Part shown: positions 36,290 through 48,611 of the stretch, in pieces
Layout of the letters: the number at the start of each line of letters is the position of its first letter
Position numbering within the stretch: the stretch's first letter is position 1
Origin: Pezicula radicicola
Taxonomy: Eukaryota > Ascomycota > Leotiomycetes > Helotiales > Dermateaceae
DNA length: 64,000 nt
NCBI GenBank assembly: GCA_003008705.1
Contig: PDUO01000052.1
Coordinates: 110,601-174,600, forward strand
Direction of reading: 5' to 3'
Program-made: the position numbers and the translations under genes
Notes under the pieces: generated by a model
What the model saw: only the letters and a program-made list of their open reading frames with translations
Database searches by the model: none
Told to the model about the DNA's origin: nothing

Positions 36290-38450
36290 TTCCCATTCGC
36301 TAAGCAGGAGTGAGTTGTAGACTGCTCTTATCGCCGCTACGAGCGAATAACCTGGCGGTCTGTTAGCAGTTTGGTTAGGTGTCGACTTCCCTTAACTGTC
36401 CCCGGTTTCAAATTCTTCGCCAGCCTGTGGCTTTCTTTGCTGCCTTGTCCGCTCTTTTGTTGCCTTGAATGCCTATATGAGCTGGTACCCAGCGTAACTC
36501 CAGCTCTCATCCCTTTTCGTCTCAAATTTTCTATCGTCCACAGGTCGTCAATATACCCGCTTGTACACGTGTTAAGGTCCGGTCTACTACCGATTTGCAG
36601 CAAGTCGGCATTGTAGAAGAGATAGAAGGGATCCCTGTGTAATTCCTGTGCTTGTCCTGAACGGGGCTGACGTATCCATTCCTAGGTGCAGTGTAGTTGT
36701 TCGGTCCTTGAGGAAGCTCTCGATCAGCTTCACTGTCTGCTGGTAGACACGTCGTTTTCTCAAATTATGTATCGGCTGTAGCAATGATGTCCATTACCTT
36801 TTGTAAGACGTGGTTTGGTATCCCGTCCGGTCCGGGTACTTTGTTCCCTGGTGCGTGTTGTATTGCCCTTTCAATTTCGTGAGGTGTGTATTGGCATCTG
36901 TCCAGGTCCGTGAGGTCTACTTCTAGGGATCGGGGAAGAACGTACTCTGTACTCTTAAGAACGCTAACCTTCCCTTCCATCCCCTCTTCGGAGGTTCCCA
37001 TCTTGATTCCACAGTGGTGGAATGTATGACGACCGCAGCGAGCTATCCTTGGCCCATTTCACTATCTTCTATAAACCCTTGATAGACTCGTAGGCCGTTT
37101 CTACTCATTCCCTGTGCGCAGTTTTGAGGGCTTTGTCTATCAACCTCGTTTTCCGGTTTCTTGCCCGTCTGTATTGCTCGCACGACTCCTCCGCCCGGAC
37201 ACGTTTCGCCATCCACCCCACCCCAATCGTCTGGCCTTAATTTGTGCTTCCTTGCACTCTTTTGTGAACTCGGCCACAGACTTTGGGCTTGGGCTGCTCC
37301 ACGGGGTAGACTGGTCGACTGCTAGGTGCATGTCCCTGGTGGGAGGAGAAGATCTAGGCGGCTCCGGCTTATTGCCAGCGATCCCGAGTTCTCTGTGCGC
37401 ATGTCGCATGCGTTGCTCCAACTCGTGTGTTGTCCGCTACACACCGCACAGTTGGGTTCTGCGTGTGCACTTCTGCGCAATAACTGCGTGCCTGAGCAGC
37501 TGTGTCCTGAGAATCTAAGCGTCCATATCATTGGCAATTGAAGCATTGCTTGAGCTTGCAGCCCCGATAGTAGTATTCGCACTATTGAATCGCCACCTCA
37601 ATGATGAGACCCTCATCAATTGCGTGTTCGGGTTTGGTAAATTCGATAATGAGGGACGAAGCTTTCTTGTTTTAAATCCTTTTGGGGAAGCCATCTGGCG
37701 AACTTTATTTCCATGCCTTTGATGATGCAGTTGTTTTCTATCTTGATCTGTCATATGATCTGTACTTGGTTATTGACGTTGACCCTATTGACCGGAACTC
37801 CATGGACTAGAACTACTCCGTATATCTCTTCTAGAATCTCTACGCTTGTGCCCAGAGTGGACAGCCACTTTCTCTTGCCTTTAAGCGCCTCCGCGCCTTC
37901 AGTTGTACTTGTGTATATTATAGTGTCTCTGCTCTTGAGTTGTTTGGCTGCCGTGACTTGGCTGGCGAGGTTTGCGGTGGTTGGTTCTACCGCGAGGGCT
38001 TAAGTAATTCTCTCCTTGATGTCCTCTTCTGTGAGCCGTTGTAGAGCTTGGATCGAATGAGCGGCTGCCCAAACTTGAGTTCAATAGCGGTGAGCTATCT
38101 GGCCGTGTGTTGCCCTAACCTTCCCTGATGATTGTAACCTTCTCGTGGATATTCCTTGTTTCTCTGAAGCTATTCTGGATCTCTATGAGGAGCTCTTGCA
38201 TTGTCAGTTGCCCGCGAACCTTTCCGATATATTCGGTGACGCTATCAATGAACGTGCTGATGACATTGATCGGGATCGGCTTTTGTCGTGCTATTACCTG
38301 TAGTTTTGGTGGTTCATCGAGGAGTATGATGCCGTGCTCGAGGTAGTGGTAGAGCAACTTTGCCCACTCCCGGCCACTTTCGTGGGCTCATCCTAGCAAT
38401 ACGGGTATCGGGCGATACCTACCAATCGCCTCGGACCAAAACCTCCTATT
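36290..38450 (-). mobile_element. Non-LTR retrotransposon relic (Tad/I-type LINE)
   Basis: Minus-strand LINE relic. ORF1 lies at about 38360-37400: a helical segment (TFIDSVTEYIGKVRGQLTMQ) and a gag-type zinc-knuckle region beginning KQCFNCQ near 37540. ORF2 follows: a pre-RT linker VAEFTKECKEAQIKARRLGW (about 37250), RT motif AIQHAPGNKVPGPDGIPNHV (about 36870), ITQGSLLSLLQC in the place of the PQGSPLSP motif (about 36620), GYIDD in place of FADD (about 36550), then an RNase H end [20 protein letters not shown] (about 36450). The RNase H domain points to the Tad/I clade. The endonuclease, RT palm parts and tail are deleted. No intact frame remains. Confidence 0.78.
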
Positions 38451-38738
38451 TCAGTCTGCATCTTGAAGCCTGAGCTCTTTTTTGTCTCTGCGAAATGCGC
38501 TCCTCCCTCTGGTATGTTTGGTTCACAGTCGATCTCACCCCATTGACCTTCAAGTCGTTGCGACAGGCGGTATCATTTGAAGGGGTCTCATTAAACCAAT
38601 TCATGTGCTGATATTTCTTTCTACAGCCGGTAGGAGTATCGTTGGCAGAACCTCGTGTTTCTCCAATAGGTCGTCCCCCAACCATGTTGACGTCTAACCC
38701 ACCGTCGAGCTCGATCATAAATTCTTAATATCTATCTA

Positions 38739-39870
38739 ATGACATCCTCATCCTCTAATGTCGTCGATGTCTACTATCGAGCCGGCAATAAAATTGGAGA
38801 GTGCTTATTTAGTGTAGTCTTTGAAGGGACAAGCCTCGTAAATAACCAATAGGTCGTCATTAAGTTTGTAGGTTAATACCACTATACAATCAGTATAATG
38901 AGTACAAGGCGTTATATAGGTTCAGAGATTGTATACCGTACGAGAAGATTATATACTCACACTTATATCGTGTGCAGGAACCTCGAAAGAGTGACGCTGT
39001 ACAATTGCGAGACGAGTATCGAACATATAAAATTTTGGCGAGTAGCTGTCAGTATACCCAAATTCTTCGAAGAAGGTCGCAGTACTGATATTGAGATAGC
39101 TGGTATCCCTAATGTTTATTACTTTAGTCAAGAAGGCCTCTATTATATCCTTGTTATCGACCTCTTGAAGACCTCTTCGATCACTACAATCGGAAATTCT
39201 CCGTGAAGACTGTGGTTATGGCAGCAAAACAAATGGTCAGTACACCGCTATCTGTAAGTCAACATTTTATGCTTATTTTACGTAGCTCTTAGAAATTCAA
39301 ACAATCCACGAAAAGAACCTTATCTACCGTGACATCAAGCCTAATAACTTCCTCCTTGGCCAACCCGGATCCAAAGCAGCCAATGTCGTCTATGTGGTGG
39401 ATTTTGGCATGGCCAAGCTATATCGGAATCCCAAAACAAAGTAGCATATCCCATATTGTGAGCGGAAATCACTTTCTGTCACTGCAAGATATATGAGTAT
39501 AAATACGCATCTGGGCCGGTAACAATCGAGACGAGATGACCTTGAGGCGCTGGGACATGTTTTCGTGTATTTCCTGAGGGGCGGACTACCTTGGAAGGAC
39601 TCAAGGCTGCGACGAATAAGCAGAAATATGAGAAGATTGGGAAGAAAAAACAGACGACTGCGATTAAGGATCTCTGTGACGGATTCCCCGAGGAGTTCAA
39701 CAAGTATCTGAGCTATGCCCGAAATCTCGGATTCGAGGATACGCCAGATTATGACTATCTTCGGGATCTATTCACCTAAGCGTTAAAGAATGCTAGAGAA
39801 GTCGAGGATGGCGAGTATAATTGGATGAAGCTCAACTATTGCAAAAGTGGGAAAGCTATCAAGTAACTGA
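38739..39870 (+). pseudogene. Casein kinase I (YCK-type) relic
   Basis: Duplicate of a casein kinase I gene, a Ser/Thr kinase that is membrane-linked in the YCK type. It starts at 38739 (MTSSSSNVVDVYYRAGNKIG). The Gly-rich loop reads GECLFS and has lost two glycines; the lysine motif VVIKF is at about 38862. About 215 bp of unmatched sequence (38880-39088) then interrupts the gene before GIPNVYYFSQEGLYYILVID. The catalytic loop YRDIKPNNFLLG (about 39335), DFGMAKLYRN (about 39400), the CK1-typical ARYMSINTHLG (about 39490) and [20 protein letters not shown] follow. The tail reads [20 protein letters not shown]. Stops TAG/TAA sit where Gln is normal. The active copy must lie elsewhere. Confidence 0.85.
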
Positions 39871-40221
39871 AGGAGCCGAATGCAACACTAGATACCTAAG
39901 CCCTGATCTTCAAGCATTAGCAGTGGTTAAAGAACTAGGTGCAAATGGAAATCTCTCAACTACAGCCTCAGATGTATGGTAGTAGGCTCGAGGTTCCCGT
40001 ATAGAGTTATCTTATATAGTTGATGGCAGTGTAGAGTATAATCGGGGTCGTCCGATTTAAAGAGTCTCAAGAAATTTTACTCACTCTCGCAAAGAGTAAC
40101 GGCAACCTACGCAAACATGAAGTATCGTGCTTGCTCACGGATTTCGGGCTGATATTCACTTTGTTACTGCTCTTCCTGGATGTTAAAACATCTTGAATAC
40201 TTTTCTATACATTCAATTTGA
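39871..40221. other. Short gap
   Basis: 350 bp after the kinase relic. No gene recognised. Confidence 0.3.
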
Positions 40222-40575
40222 TTGGAGATATATGTGACAAGTATACCTTTCATGTGCCATTACTCCCAGCTCTTTGATAAGAACAGGACTACCTCAGCTT
40301 GGATTCTGATCTATGCATTAATCGGAATGGCCACGGGTATGCTGTTTACTAGGACAGGTCTTGTCTGTCAAGCTAGTCAGGCACTTAAAGATAATACAGC
40401 ACTGTCGTTGTAATTCCTCATCTTCTTCTAAGCCCTTGGCTAAGCCATCGGTGTCGCCGCCGAGGGCGTCATTTTCCGAACGAGATGACGAGGATTTCTA
40501 ATGCAGATCCGGAGCTCGAGCCAGTTGCAGATGTACTTGGTAGGGAGGACATTCTGAAATAACATTCGAAGGCGT
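40222..40575 (+). pseudogene. C-terminal fragment of a drug:H+ antiporter (MFS)
   Basis: Fragment with the late helices of a 14-TM MFS antiporter. WILIYALIGMATGMLF is followed by VCQASQALKDNTALSL and, after a stop, FLIFF.ALG.AIGVAAEGVIF, the Phe/Gly-rich 'QALGVAIGGVIF' helix typical of fungal DHA and TRI12-like carriers. NADPELEPVADVLGRED follows in a shifted frame. No N-terminal part is visible upstream, so this is a truncated piece. Confidence 0.55.
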
Positions 40576-41475
40576 GGTATCGCAAAAATTGGCGATATCT
40601 GACATAGCGTTGCGTTTCTGGGAAGAAACATCTGACAAATGCGTGCAGATCTTCTGCATAGATTTGGTCCACTGATTTTTTGCATCAGCCAGGTTTTCCA
40701 CCTCAAGATAATATTTGTAATACCCCTCTCTGTAAATCTCTTTGCTAGCAATGGCGGTAATCGAGCTCCTTTGCCAATTCCTTGATATTTCGTGGCTAAG
40801 GCGAGACGTTGTTTTCTGCAAGCACGCCTGTATTTCTTTGTCCCTGGCCTAGAAGCGCAAGATATATGATAGGGGAATATTTGTAATCGCCGATTCCCAC
40901 ACTACCATTCCTCCAGCATTGCTGGCTACAACGTCCGCCGTTACGAAAAGGTCAGGGAGGTCATTTCTTCACACCATTGCCACTACCCGCTTTTGTCCCT
41001 GAAAACTACTTTGCAGGGTGTGGTTTCTGTCGCACAGAACTATGATTTTCATGTCCTGTCTTGCCTCCAGAAAGAAGATCTTTTACCATTTCAGAGACCC
41101 GCCCAAGACCCAGCGACCCTACGCAGCCCAAGGCGATCTTGTCTTCCAGAAGGATTTGAAGCTGTGTACGTATTGAAGCTCGTTTACCACTAGTCACCGA
41201 CAGCGCGAATACTCTCTGACCAATGGGTTTGCTTTAGTTGCTTCGAAGCTGTATCTTTTGTAGTCGGACACGGTTCCTGGAAACTAGGCAATATTTAGAT
41301 CGACACCTTTGTAAAACAGTAGTCTATAAGCTCTGGAATCACAGAGATATGATATAACTGGAGCTTTTAAGTAGCCAGCAAGTCTCAGCAAGCCGAGAGA
41401 TTGGCTTGCGAGTCTAGGAATGATCGTGTCCAAAGTATACGAACATTTCGGAAATATTGCTGTAGATGTAATTTT
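40576..41475. other. Intergenic, no recognised gene
   Basis: 900 bp. A 107-residue frame on the minus strand (40498-40821; EIYREGYYKYYLEVENLADA) looks protein-like but overlaps the MFS fragment antisense and has no family I know. Nothing else recognised. Confidence 0.3.
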
Positions 41476-41480
41476 TTTTT

Positions 41481-41900
41481 GTGGCTGATTTTGAGCGCAA
41501 GGATATGGATTTCGACTTGATCAAGGTTGATGGCAAGATTGGCGGCTCCCTCGGGGATTCTCTACTAGTTCAAGGTGTCATTGTAGACAAGGACTTCTTG
41601 TATCCTCAAACACCCTCCGAAGTTCGAGACGCTAAGCTTGCCATTCTCACATGTGTGTTCGAGTCTCCTAAGTCAAAGACCAAGTACAGCCTCAACATCT
41701 CCAGTATCGAGGAGTTCAAGGACAAGTGTGCGGAGATGACAAAACAGTTCAAGGGTATAGGAGTAAACTTGGTCATCTGCCAGTAGGGCTTTGATAATGA
41801 GACAAACCATTTGTTACTGTAAAATCACCTTTCAGCTGTGTTGGTGATCTAGCAGAGAAGCTTAGCAAGGTTGGAATCGCACGAGAGATGACTATCAGAC
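41481..41900 (+). pseudogene. Chaperonin CCT epsilon subunit fragment
   Basis: Internal exon-like piece of the cytosolic chaperonin subunit TCP-1 epsilon (CCT5). [20 protein letters not shown], then [40 protein letters not shown] and [10 protein letters not shown] (ending 41783). After a stop, GFDNETNHLLL extends it to about 41825. This is the stretch around the apical domain (roughly residues 200-310 of a protein of about 550). Flanking domains are missing, with no promoter or start. A duplicated fragment of a housekeeping gene. Confidence 0.85.
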
Positions 41901-42944
41901 CGACAAGAGTCAAACACCCCGTCCCGTAGAATTAGGCTAGCGATGCTTACCGGTACATTTTTGGCAGCTTTGCATTCCATCAACCCTTAAGACGTGGCCA
42001 GCGTACCGCCTAGATGCGAACTGTAGAGCATGATGCAGCGCGGTGAGATTTTAGATCGAGGAGTATCTGTGGCGTAGGGAGAGCGAGGAGAGGAAGGTGG
42101 CGTTGGATATGCATTTGGACCTTACGATTGGATGTGGCTAAGGAAGGCGAGTTGGAGGTGATAAGAGAGTGTAGATATTGGGTTGCGAGCCAAGTGTAGG
42201 CGTAAAGCGTGTCGTGGAGGGTTGTTGGGAAGGGATGTTTCTCAAGATGGTGGAGAAGGGGTTGGTGGAAATGGAGATGTATTTTGGAGGTGAGGGAATG
42301 TGGTTCTAGCGGTACTGTATAGCTGCGAGGGGGTGTGCATGGGGGACTGATAAGATTGTGGGGTGTGTATGGTGGAGATGGATACCGGCTGGTAGGAGGT
42401 ATATGAATAAGAGTCGGTTAGGTATGGTAGGAGCGTGGGAATTGTAGATACTATAAGTGTGTTAGTGTTGCAGTTGAATGAAAGATACGATATGAAGAAG
42501 CTCGATTGATAGGAGGCTATCTGCCCTCGACGGACTTGGGGGAAACATTCAGAAGGACTACGTGAGGAGAATGAGGAGTACGCGATGGTAAAAATCGCTC
42601 GAATCCCTACCCCTTTTTACCCGCCACCCACCAAGTGTTATATAGAATGACAAAGAATAACTGGAAGGAGAACCTACTCTGTACAGTAATAAATGCGGAA
42701 GAACCATATCTGACATCAAAAGATTCAACATTATGAGACAAGGAAGAATGTAGCCTTGCCTCATGCCCAAATCTCAAGATTAGGGACTATTTTCCATCAA
42801 CTGCTGGCCAACATCTTATCAAACCCCACGGGTGGTACTAGCGTTGAGAAACCCTGAACAGAGAAGCATTGCGAGGAGTCGGTATAAAACAAAGCCCGTG
42901 TTGACGAGTCCGTAACATGGACCGTTTCCAGCTCTCCGTCAACC
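41901..42944. other. Intergenic, G-rich on the plus strand
   Basis: About 1 kb. From 42050 to 42450 the plus strand is G/A/T-rich and C-poor (GGTGGAGAAGGGGTTGGTGG). No gene recognised. Confidence 0.35.
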
Positions 42945-43406
42945 TTAATACACACCAATCCGAGGGTGGCACAGCTTTTGCTGGCAGAAGATGGTGCTGG
43001 TGATGCCGGCAGTGCTGTAGGCGGTGCCAATGCGGAAGCTGTTGGTGCTGATGGTGTTGCTGTCGATGTTGCCAGTGATGCTGCTGGTGCTGCCGGCAGA
43101 AGTAACTATGCTGTTGGCGGAGGTGGTACTGCTGGTGTAATTTGCATTGCTGGCGGATGTGGGTTTGTTGGCGGAGATAAAGTAGTTGCTGCTGGCGGGG
43201 GAGCTGCTTGCCGTACTGCTATTGCCTCCTGGCAGGGCTAGTGTTCTTGCTAGTGAAGGTGGTGAGGCGGTGGAAGGGTTAGCTCCACTAAGAGCTCGTG
43301 GAGCTTTCCTTATCTTCCGAATTGCAGTAAACTTTCCTTTTCTAGGTGGGCTGATGATAGACATTTTCACTTGCGTCTCTTCACTTATAATAGCCAAGTG
43401 GCTCAA
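42945..43406 (-). CDS. Hypothetical Ser/Thr/Ala-rich low-complexity protein
   Basis: A 153-codon minus-strand frame from 43406. An inner Met (MSIISPPRKGKFTAIRKIRK, about 43361) gives a basic N-terminus, then imperfect triplet-repeat-encoded Ser/Thr/Ala/Asn repeats. The plus strand is also open over most of this stretch as Ala/Gly/Val-rich (42966-43241), which is expected from GCT/GGT/GGC repeats and weakens the case for a gene. No family recognised. Could be a wall or secreted protein remnant, or only a repeat. Confidence 0.3.
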   Translation of the reverse strand: MSHLAIISEETQVKMSIISPPRKGKFTAIRKIRKAPRALSGANPSTASPPSLARTLALPGGNSSTASSSPASSNYFISANKPTSASNANYTSSTTSANSIVTSAGSTSSITGNIDSNTISTNSFRIGTAYSTAGITSTIFCQQKLCHPRIGVY

Positions 43407-45603
43407 ATACTCTACTATTTGCCATTCTAGCTAGCCCTTGTTGTGTCTACCACAGTCCTATTCTTTGTTGATTGGGTCAGCCTTACTACTCTTCTCTTCA
43501 TTTGTTGAGTCGGTCTAATTCCTCTTCTCTTTGTTTGTTAAGCCTAATATCCCTATTCCTTTATTAGCCCTACGATAGCCTCTATAGAAAGATACAAGAG
43601 CTTACATAGATCATAGATTGTACATCCTCCCTATAGATATAACAAATTGGCCGCATCTTCCATTTCCTTACTACTTCATTGATAATTACTGACCTAATAT
43701 TGTGGGATGATCCTGAGTGGTTGTTCTCCTTCTACTTGGTAGTTCTGGCATATATCGCAAGGGGCGGTATGCTCTGAGGCCTTGATTCCGGAACGGCCGA
43801 GGGAGGTTGGCCAACTTACCCTTCAACCGTGAGTACTTCTAGCCCCCGCGCTTGCAACAGTTGCAGGTCTCTAGTACTATCTTCGGCTTCCGTTCATCAA
43901 CAGTGTGAATTATTTGAACAAATTGACCCACGACAGTACAGGGACGGGAATACACTCCGCCGTAGTTGGTGCAACAAGTAGGGCAGTAGTCTTAGAAAGC
44001 CGTATACATCTTGTCTCCGAGTACGAAGTTGTTTACGCCAGCGATTGTTCGGCGAGGATGAATGATAACAGAATATAGTTATTTAAATCATAGTACAATT
44101 AGCTAACATATCTTCGGTAGTTAATGCTTCGTAAATTGTCAGATTCAGGTCAACGCATTTTGCCAGAAACCCGATACGTGTGTGCTTGAAGGCTAAAAGC
44201 TGTTATCGCAACGTCACAATAATCGTACTCCGCGATATCTTGTCATCAACCTCCTTCTTTTCTTTTCTGCTGTTATCCAGAAGTCAAAACTCAGGGGTTT
44301 TATAACTTGAAGCCCAATTGCCGTCCAGCCAGTCGTTTTCCACAAGTGGCCACTTCCACAGAGTTTCTACGGGTTTCTGCGGGCTTCCACAGGCACACCT
44401 CTATTTACTTATTATGTAACGTAACCCAAAACCACCCAAAAAATACCTTCAAACAGCTTAAGATTAATCGGAATGACAGTGAGAACAAGATGTGTAGTGT
44501 AATTAATGTACCATTTATCAAATGGAGATTGGCTAGTTGTTGACTTCGCCAACGCAGCGCCATTCGCCGGCCCCTATATTACGTATGTATGATACCCAAT
44601 CTAGCAACTGCCAGAAATCTGTGGAGTTAGCGCTAATTGCTCTTAGATCTGATGAAAAGCTAATCGGGTGGTGTTTCTATTGGTAGGTAACCTGACTGCA
44701 TGGAAGCGCACTGGTTTCACTACTCGCCCACCATCGATCAATCCTTCCTCCGCCAGAGCCAGCGATCAATGCTGCACAGCATATTTTGATTAAAATCTTA
44801 CTAAAAGAAGGGTTCAAGACCAAGCTAATAGCCATGGAAGCCTCATGCAGTGTGCCCGCTGTCTGGAGAATCCGTCTAAAGAGACAGCAGTCCGAAATGC
44901 CCACCGCCCTAAGAACAAACTGCGTCGGCCATGGTAGCTACATTACACTACCTATGCAAAAAGTACTCTAATATACTAATCGAACAGCCTTACCTGTATC
45001 AATGCGAGATGGTAAACTTCCTCTATTGTAAGTTTCATAAAAGAATATCGAAAAGATCGATTGATCGGGCTTTGCGACTAATAGGCTAGACCAGAACATC
45101 GATCCATCGCATCGTACAACATCATTGATGATTTACACTCTGCTGAAGACTTATCTAAAAATGGCTTGTTATAAATGCTGCAAAAACAATTGGTTGTTTG
45201 CTCAGTTGTTTTCTTTTGAATATTGGCGACGCAGGATAATGTATACAAACGAACATCATCAAATGCAGCCACCAATACAAAATTCTGCATCTTGTTTGGA
45301 CGCCTCCGTACGGCTGATTTGGTATCCTACCACCCATATATATATATAATTTGAATACTTCAATGAAAGGTAGAGATTGAAACTATGTAACAACGAGATT
45401 TCAGCTCCTATTCAAAAGCAAAGTGGTGTAGGACAGAGCCTCACCTTTGCAAAAACACATGACATCCTGACTTAAACTTTTGTCTCGTTATACTTGAATA
45501 CAGCCATCTAGTAACTCAACGCAGTCAACTAAAGTAGGGTCGTTGTGTTGCTTTCACATCAACAGCATTCGTTGACAAGGCTGTAATCTCAGCCTCGCCC
45601 AAA
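43407..45603. other. Intergenic, no recognised gene
   Basis: About 2.2 kb. Short frames at 44307-44543, 44677-44904 and 45125-45349 have no recognisable motifs. A TATATATATATA run lies near 45338-45349. No RNA gene seen. Confidence 0.35.
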
Positions 45604-47099
45604 ATGATCCTTGCAGTTGGTGATCGACTTTACGTTTGTGGCCATCCTGCTCGTTCTCCAGATTCTCACATTCGGTGTCGAGCTCCTCGTTCTACCCTGT
45701 GTCTTTAATATCCCCTATATCCCCTATATCAACTGGAACGGCTTCTATGGCATTCATTCAGGTCGCTACATTACTGGTTATTTCGCTGTTTGGCAACTTC
45801 CATCCAAAGGCGACGGGTGTGAAGGAGGTCGGTGCTGGTCTTGTCTTGACAAATGTCTCATCAACAATAGCGCTGATGGTACGCTTGGGTCGAAAGTTAT
45901 TAACACTACCTGATGCCGTTATTGGCGCGATGATCATCGATGGACAAAGCATTGGCCTCTCAATTCAGCTCACGGCGAAAGAGACTTTGTCCACTAGGTG
46001 GCAGGTGTGGATTGTTGTTGCATCGCAATTCTTCATTCTGTTAGCAATGCGTTTCGCTGTCACCTGGTTCACGAATGATTGGCTGTCCGCCAATTCAATC
46101 TGTCGGTGTCTGACTGTGTTTTGGTGGGCTAGACTTAGGAACTATAAAGTCCCTTCGCAGGTCCTAGAACAAGCAGTGTTTTGGACCTACTTCGCATGCC
46201 GCTACGTCGGCTTCGTATAGATGTCGTTCCATGCCCTATACAAGACCGCTACGTTCGATAAAGCTGAGAAACACGACCGCAATCTCCCCGAAGAGTACAA
46301 GAGATTTGCTGCAAGGTTAGAGGGTGTCACGTATTCACATACGGTATCAATTGGTGTACTCGCTACGCAGAATACCCGGCAACTGTTTCGCTGATGAGCG
46401 CTTTCTATGGACTCCTGGCCCTTACCTCACTTACGATTGCGCAGATGGCGATGCACGATCTCAGTATCAAGCCGTCATCAGATATCGAGTCAACAGGACA
46501 AATTATCGCACTTGTCATTGCAGGCGCCACCCTCATCTGTGCGGGCTTTCTCTTTGGTTCTCTGTTCAAGAATAATGGCATCAAACGAAAACCTGTGTGT
46601 CCGTCCTCAATTGGCCATTTCTCGACATCTCCGACGTGGTTCCGTTCTTGGGAGGCTCTTCAAACCAGGACATGCTAGACGATTAACTGCCTTTAGGTAG
46701 CCTGTTAAGAGGCTATCGTAAGCCGTAGAGTAGGTTAGAGAATGTCGTTGTTCCCTTTAGAGATAGCGATTCTTCGAGGCGGAGGCGGTGGTCTACCGGC
46801 AGCTTGAGTTGGTGCTGGCACGCAGTAAGTTTACTGGTAAGGACGATGCGTGAAATGCTAATATGATTGTTCAATAAATAGACCTGGCGCAGGTTGCGGC
46901 GGTGAATGATTTGGAGCGGCTCAAGAGACTAAAGGAAGAAGAGTCAGAGGACGAGTGTAGTGTGTGCGATGGGCACAAGCTAGGCTCCTCGAGGAGAGTG
47001 AGAGACAAGTGATAGGAGTTGTGGCAGAAGTATATCGTCAAAGAGAAAAGAGAGGAGTTGACTGATAAGTTGAAGGCTAGGTTTCAGTGCCTGCTTTGA
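45604..47099 (+). pseudogene. Relic of an unknown multi-pass membrane protein
   Basis: Plus-strand series of hydrophobic segments in changing frames. FTFVAILLVLQILTFGVELL (about 45640), FIQVATLLVISLFGNFHPKA, AVIGAMIIDGQSIGL, VWIVVASQFFILLAMRFAV (about 46020), LYKTATFDKAEKHDRNLPEE, GLLALTSLTIAQMA and IIALVIAGATLICAGFLFGS (about 46500). A hydrophilic tail follows near 46885-47095 (LERLKRLKEEESEDECSVCD). The layout suggests five to six TM helices and a cytosolic helical tail. The family is not recognised; at least four lesions. Confidence 0.5.
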
Positions 47100-48611
47100 G
47101 AAGTGGAATGTGAAGTAGGAGAATTGTGTTGTATGTGTATGTTTGTTACTTTTGTAACAAAAGAAATCACAAGCGAATTTGGAGTGAGGTTTAGAGCCCT
47201 GTTGTGAGTGGTGAAAGTGAGTGCTGGTGAAGTAGAGGAGAGACTGAGAGTGTCTTTTTGATTTTGATTTTCCCCAAGTAGAGTTACGATAGCGTGAGCA
47301 ATGGGGGGGAGCGAAGCGAACCCTGGACGCCGGTCGAGGCGGACATGAAGGGATGAAGAAGTAAATAATTGAAAATATAAGTGAAAAAAAAAAGGGGAGG
47401 CTCGATAGAGCCGGACACCAGAAGCGAGCGCAGCGAAGCGTAGACTGAGTTGGGAGTGCCAGGAGGTTGGAGCGCAGCTACAGCCGGACGCGTGTGCCAG
47501 GTAGAAAAGGTACTAAGCGTGAGGTGTACAATAGGTAAGAATTAGCTCCACTCTGTAATAACTATTAGCGGTATTTTTAGAGTGCAACTAGGTACTATAA
47601 GGCGTACAGCTACAGGTGTCTGAAAATGGAGCTCGCTACCTCCGTACTAATCCATGAAATAATTAACTAAAAAATTAGTGACACCTAATTTACCTTCGAC
47701 TATATTAAACGGCTGCGATAAATAAAATTAATTATAGCCGATGATGGAACCATACTTCTTGTACAATGTACACGGACCGTGTTTGTACCATTTCCACAAG
47801 TCTGACAAGTTCTTTGTAACCATTTGCCGACCTTTAAATGTAACTGTCCTATTTATACATGTATCTACCATCGAAAAGTCAATATAGATCTTGTAAAAAG
47901 CGTAGGTACTTATACGTATATACTACAGAGATTTTCGAAACTGGATCACGTTAGCTTTTAGAACATTTTATTTTAATAGATTTACTAACTTTTTCTTTTT
48001 CTCATAAAAGAATGGAGGGTATTTTACCCTTTACAATTACTATTATATTATTATATGAGGCGGGTAAACGAGTACTAAAAGTTGGTTACTTAATTCTCCC
48101 CTATGGAGCTATAGTACTAGGACTTCCTCCACACCTACTTCTATCTATAGTCTTTGAAACACGTAACTACTACTGATATATTGGGCTTAGGAGAGGCTCT
48201 AACTAGTGGTGTGTGACAGCAATAGCCAGCTAACAGCCAGCAGTAAACCAGAGAACCTCGATTACCAGCTAAAGAATGCTAAACACCGAGAAAAGCCTTT
48301 CCGAGATTTTAGATTGCTCAGCCACCAGGAGGGGAAGATACAAGAAGAGGGAGAGCTTCAAGGAGAGTAATTGTGGAACCAAGGAACTGTATCATATAAG
48401 TGTACCAGTGCCTCTACGTACCTGTGCTTTCAGCCGCGTAATTACAAGTCAGCGACGTTGCTAGGTCTTATTGTTACTCATACGCTGCCTTGCATCGAAA
48501 AAGTGCCATCGATAATAGGCTTGTATCAAAATCACATACCGGGGACGGAGTAGTTCAAAAGCAATTTGTGTAAAGCTGAAACAATACAATAAGAATATAA
48601 ACTTCGTTTAC
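47100..48611. other. Intergenic region with local GCGAAGCG repeats
   Basis: About 1.5 kb before the biosynthetic cluster. Between 47300 and 47480 the words GAGCGAAGCGAA, GAGCGCAGCGAAGCG and GAGCGCAGC recur along with GCCGG. An AT-rich stretch (47640-48100) follows. No gene supported. Confidence 0.35.

Noticed and set aside
40498..40821. Minus-strand 107-codon frame with a helical, Tyr/Lys-rich look
   Set aside because: Overlaps the MFS fragment antisense and matches no family I can name; not enough to call a gene.
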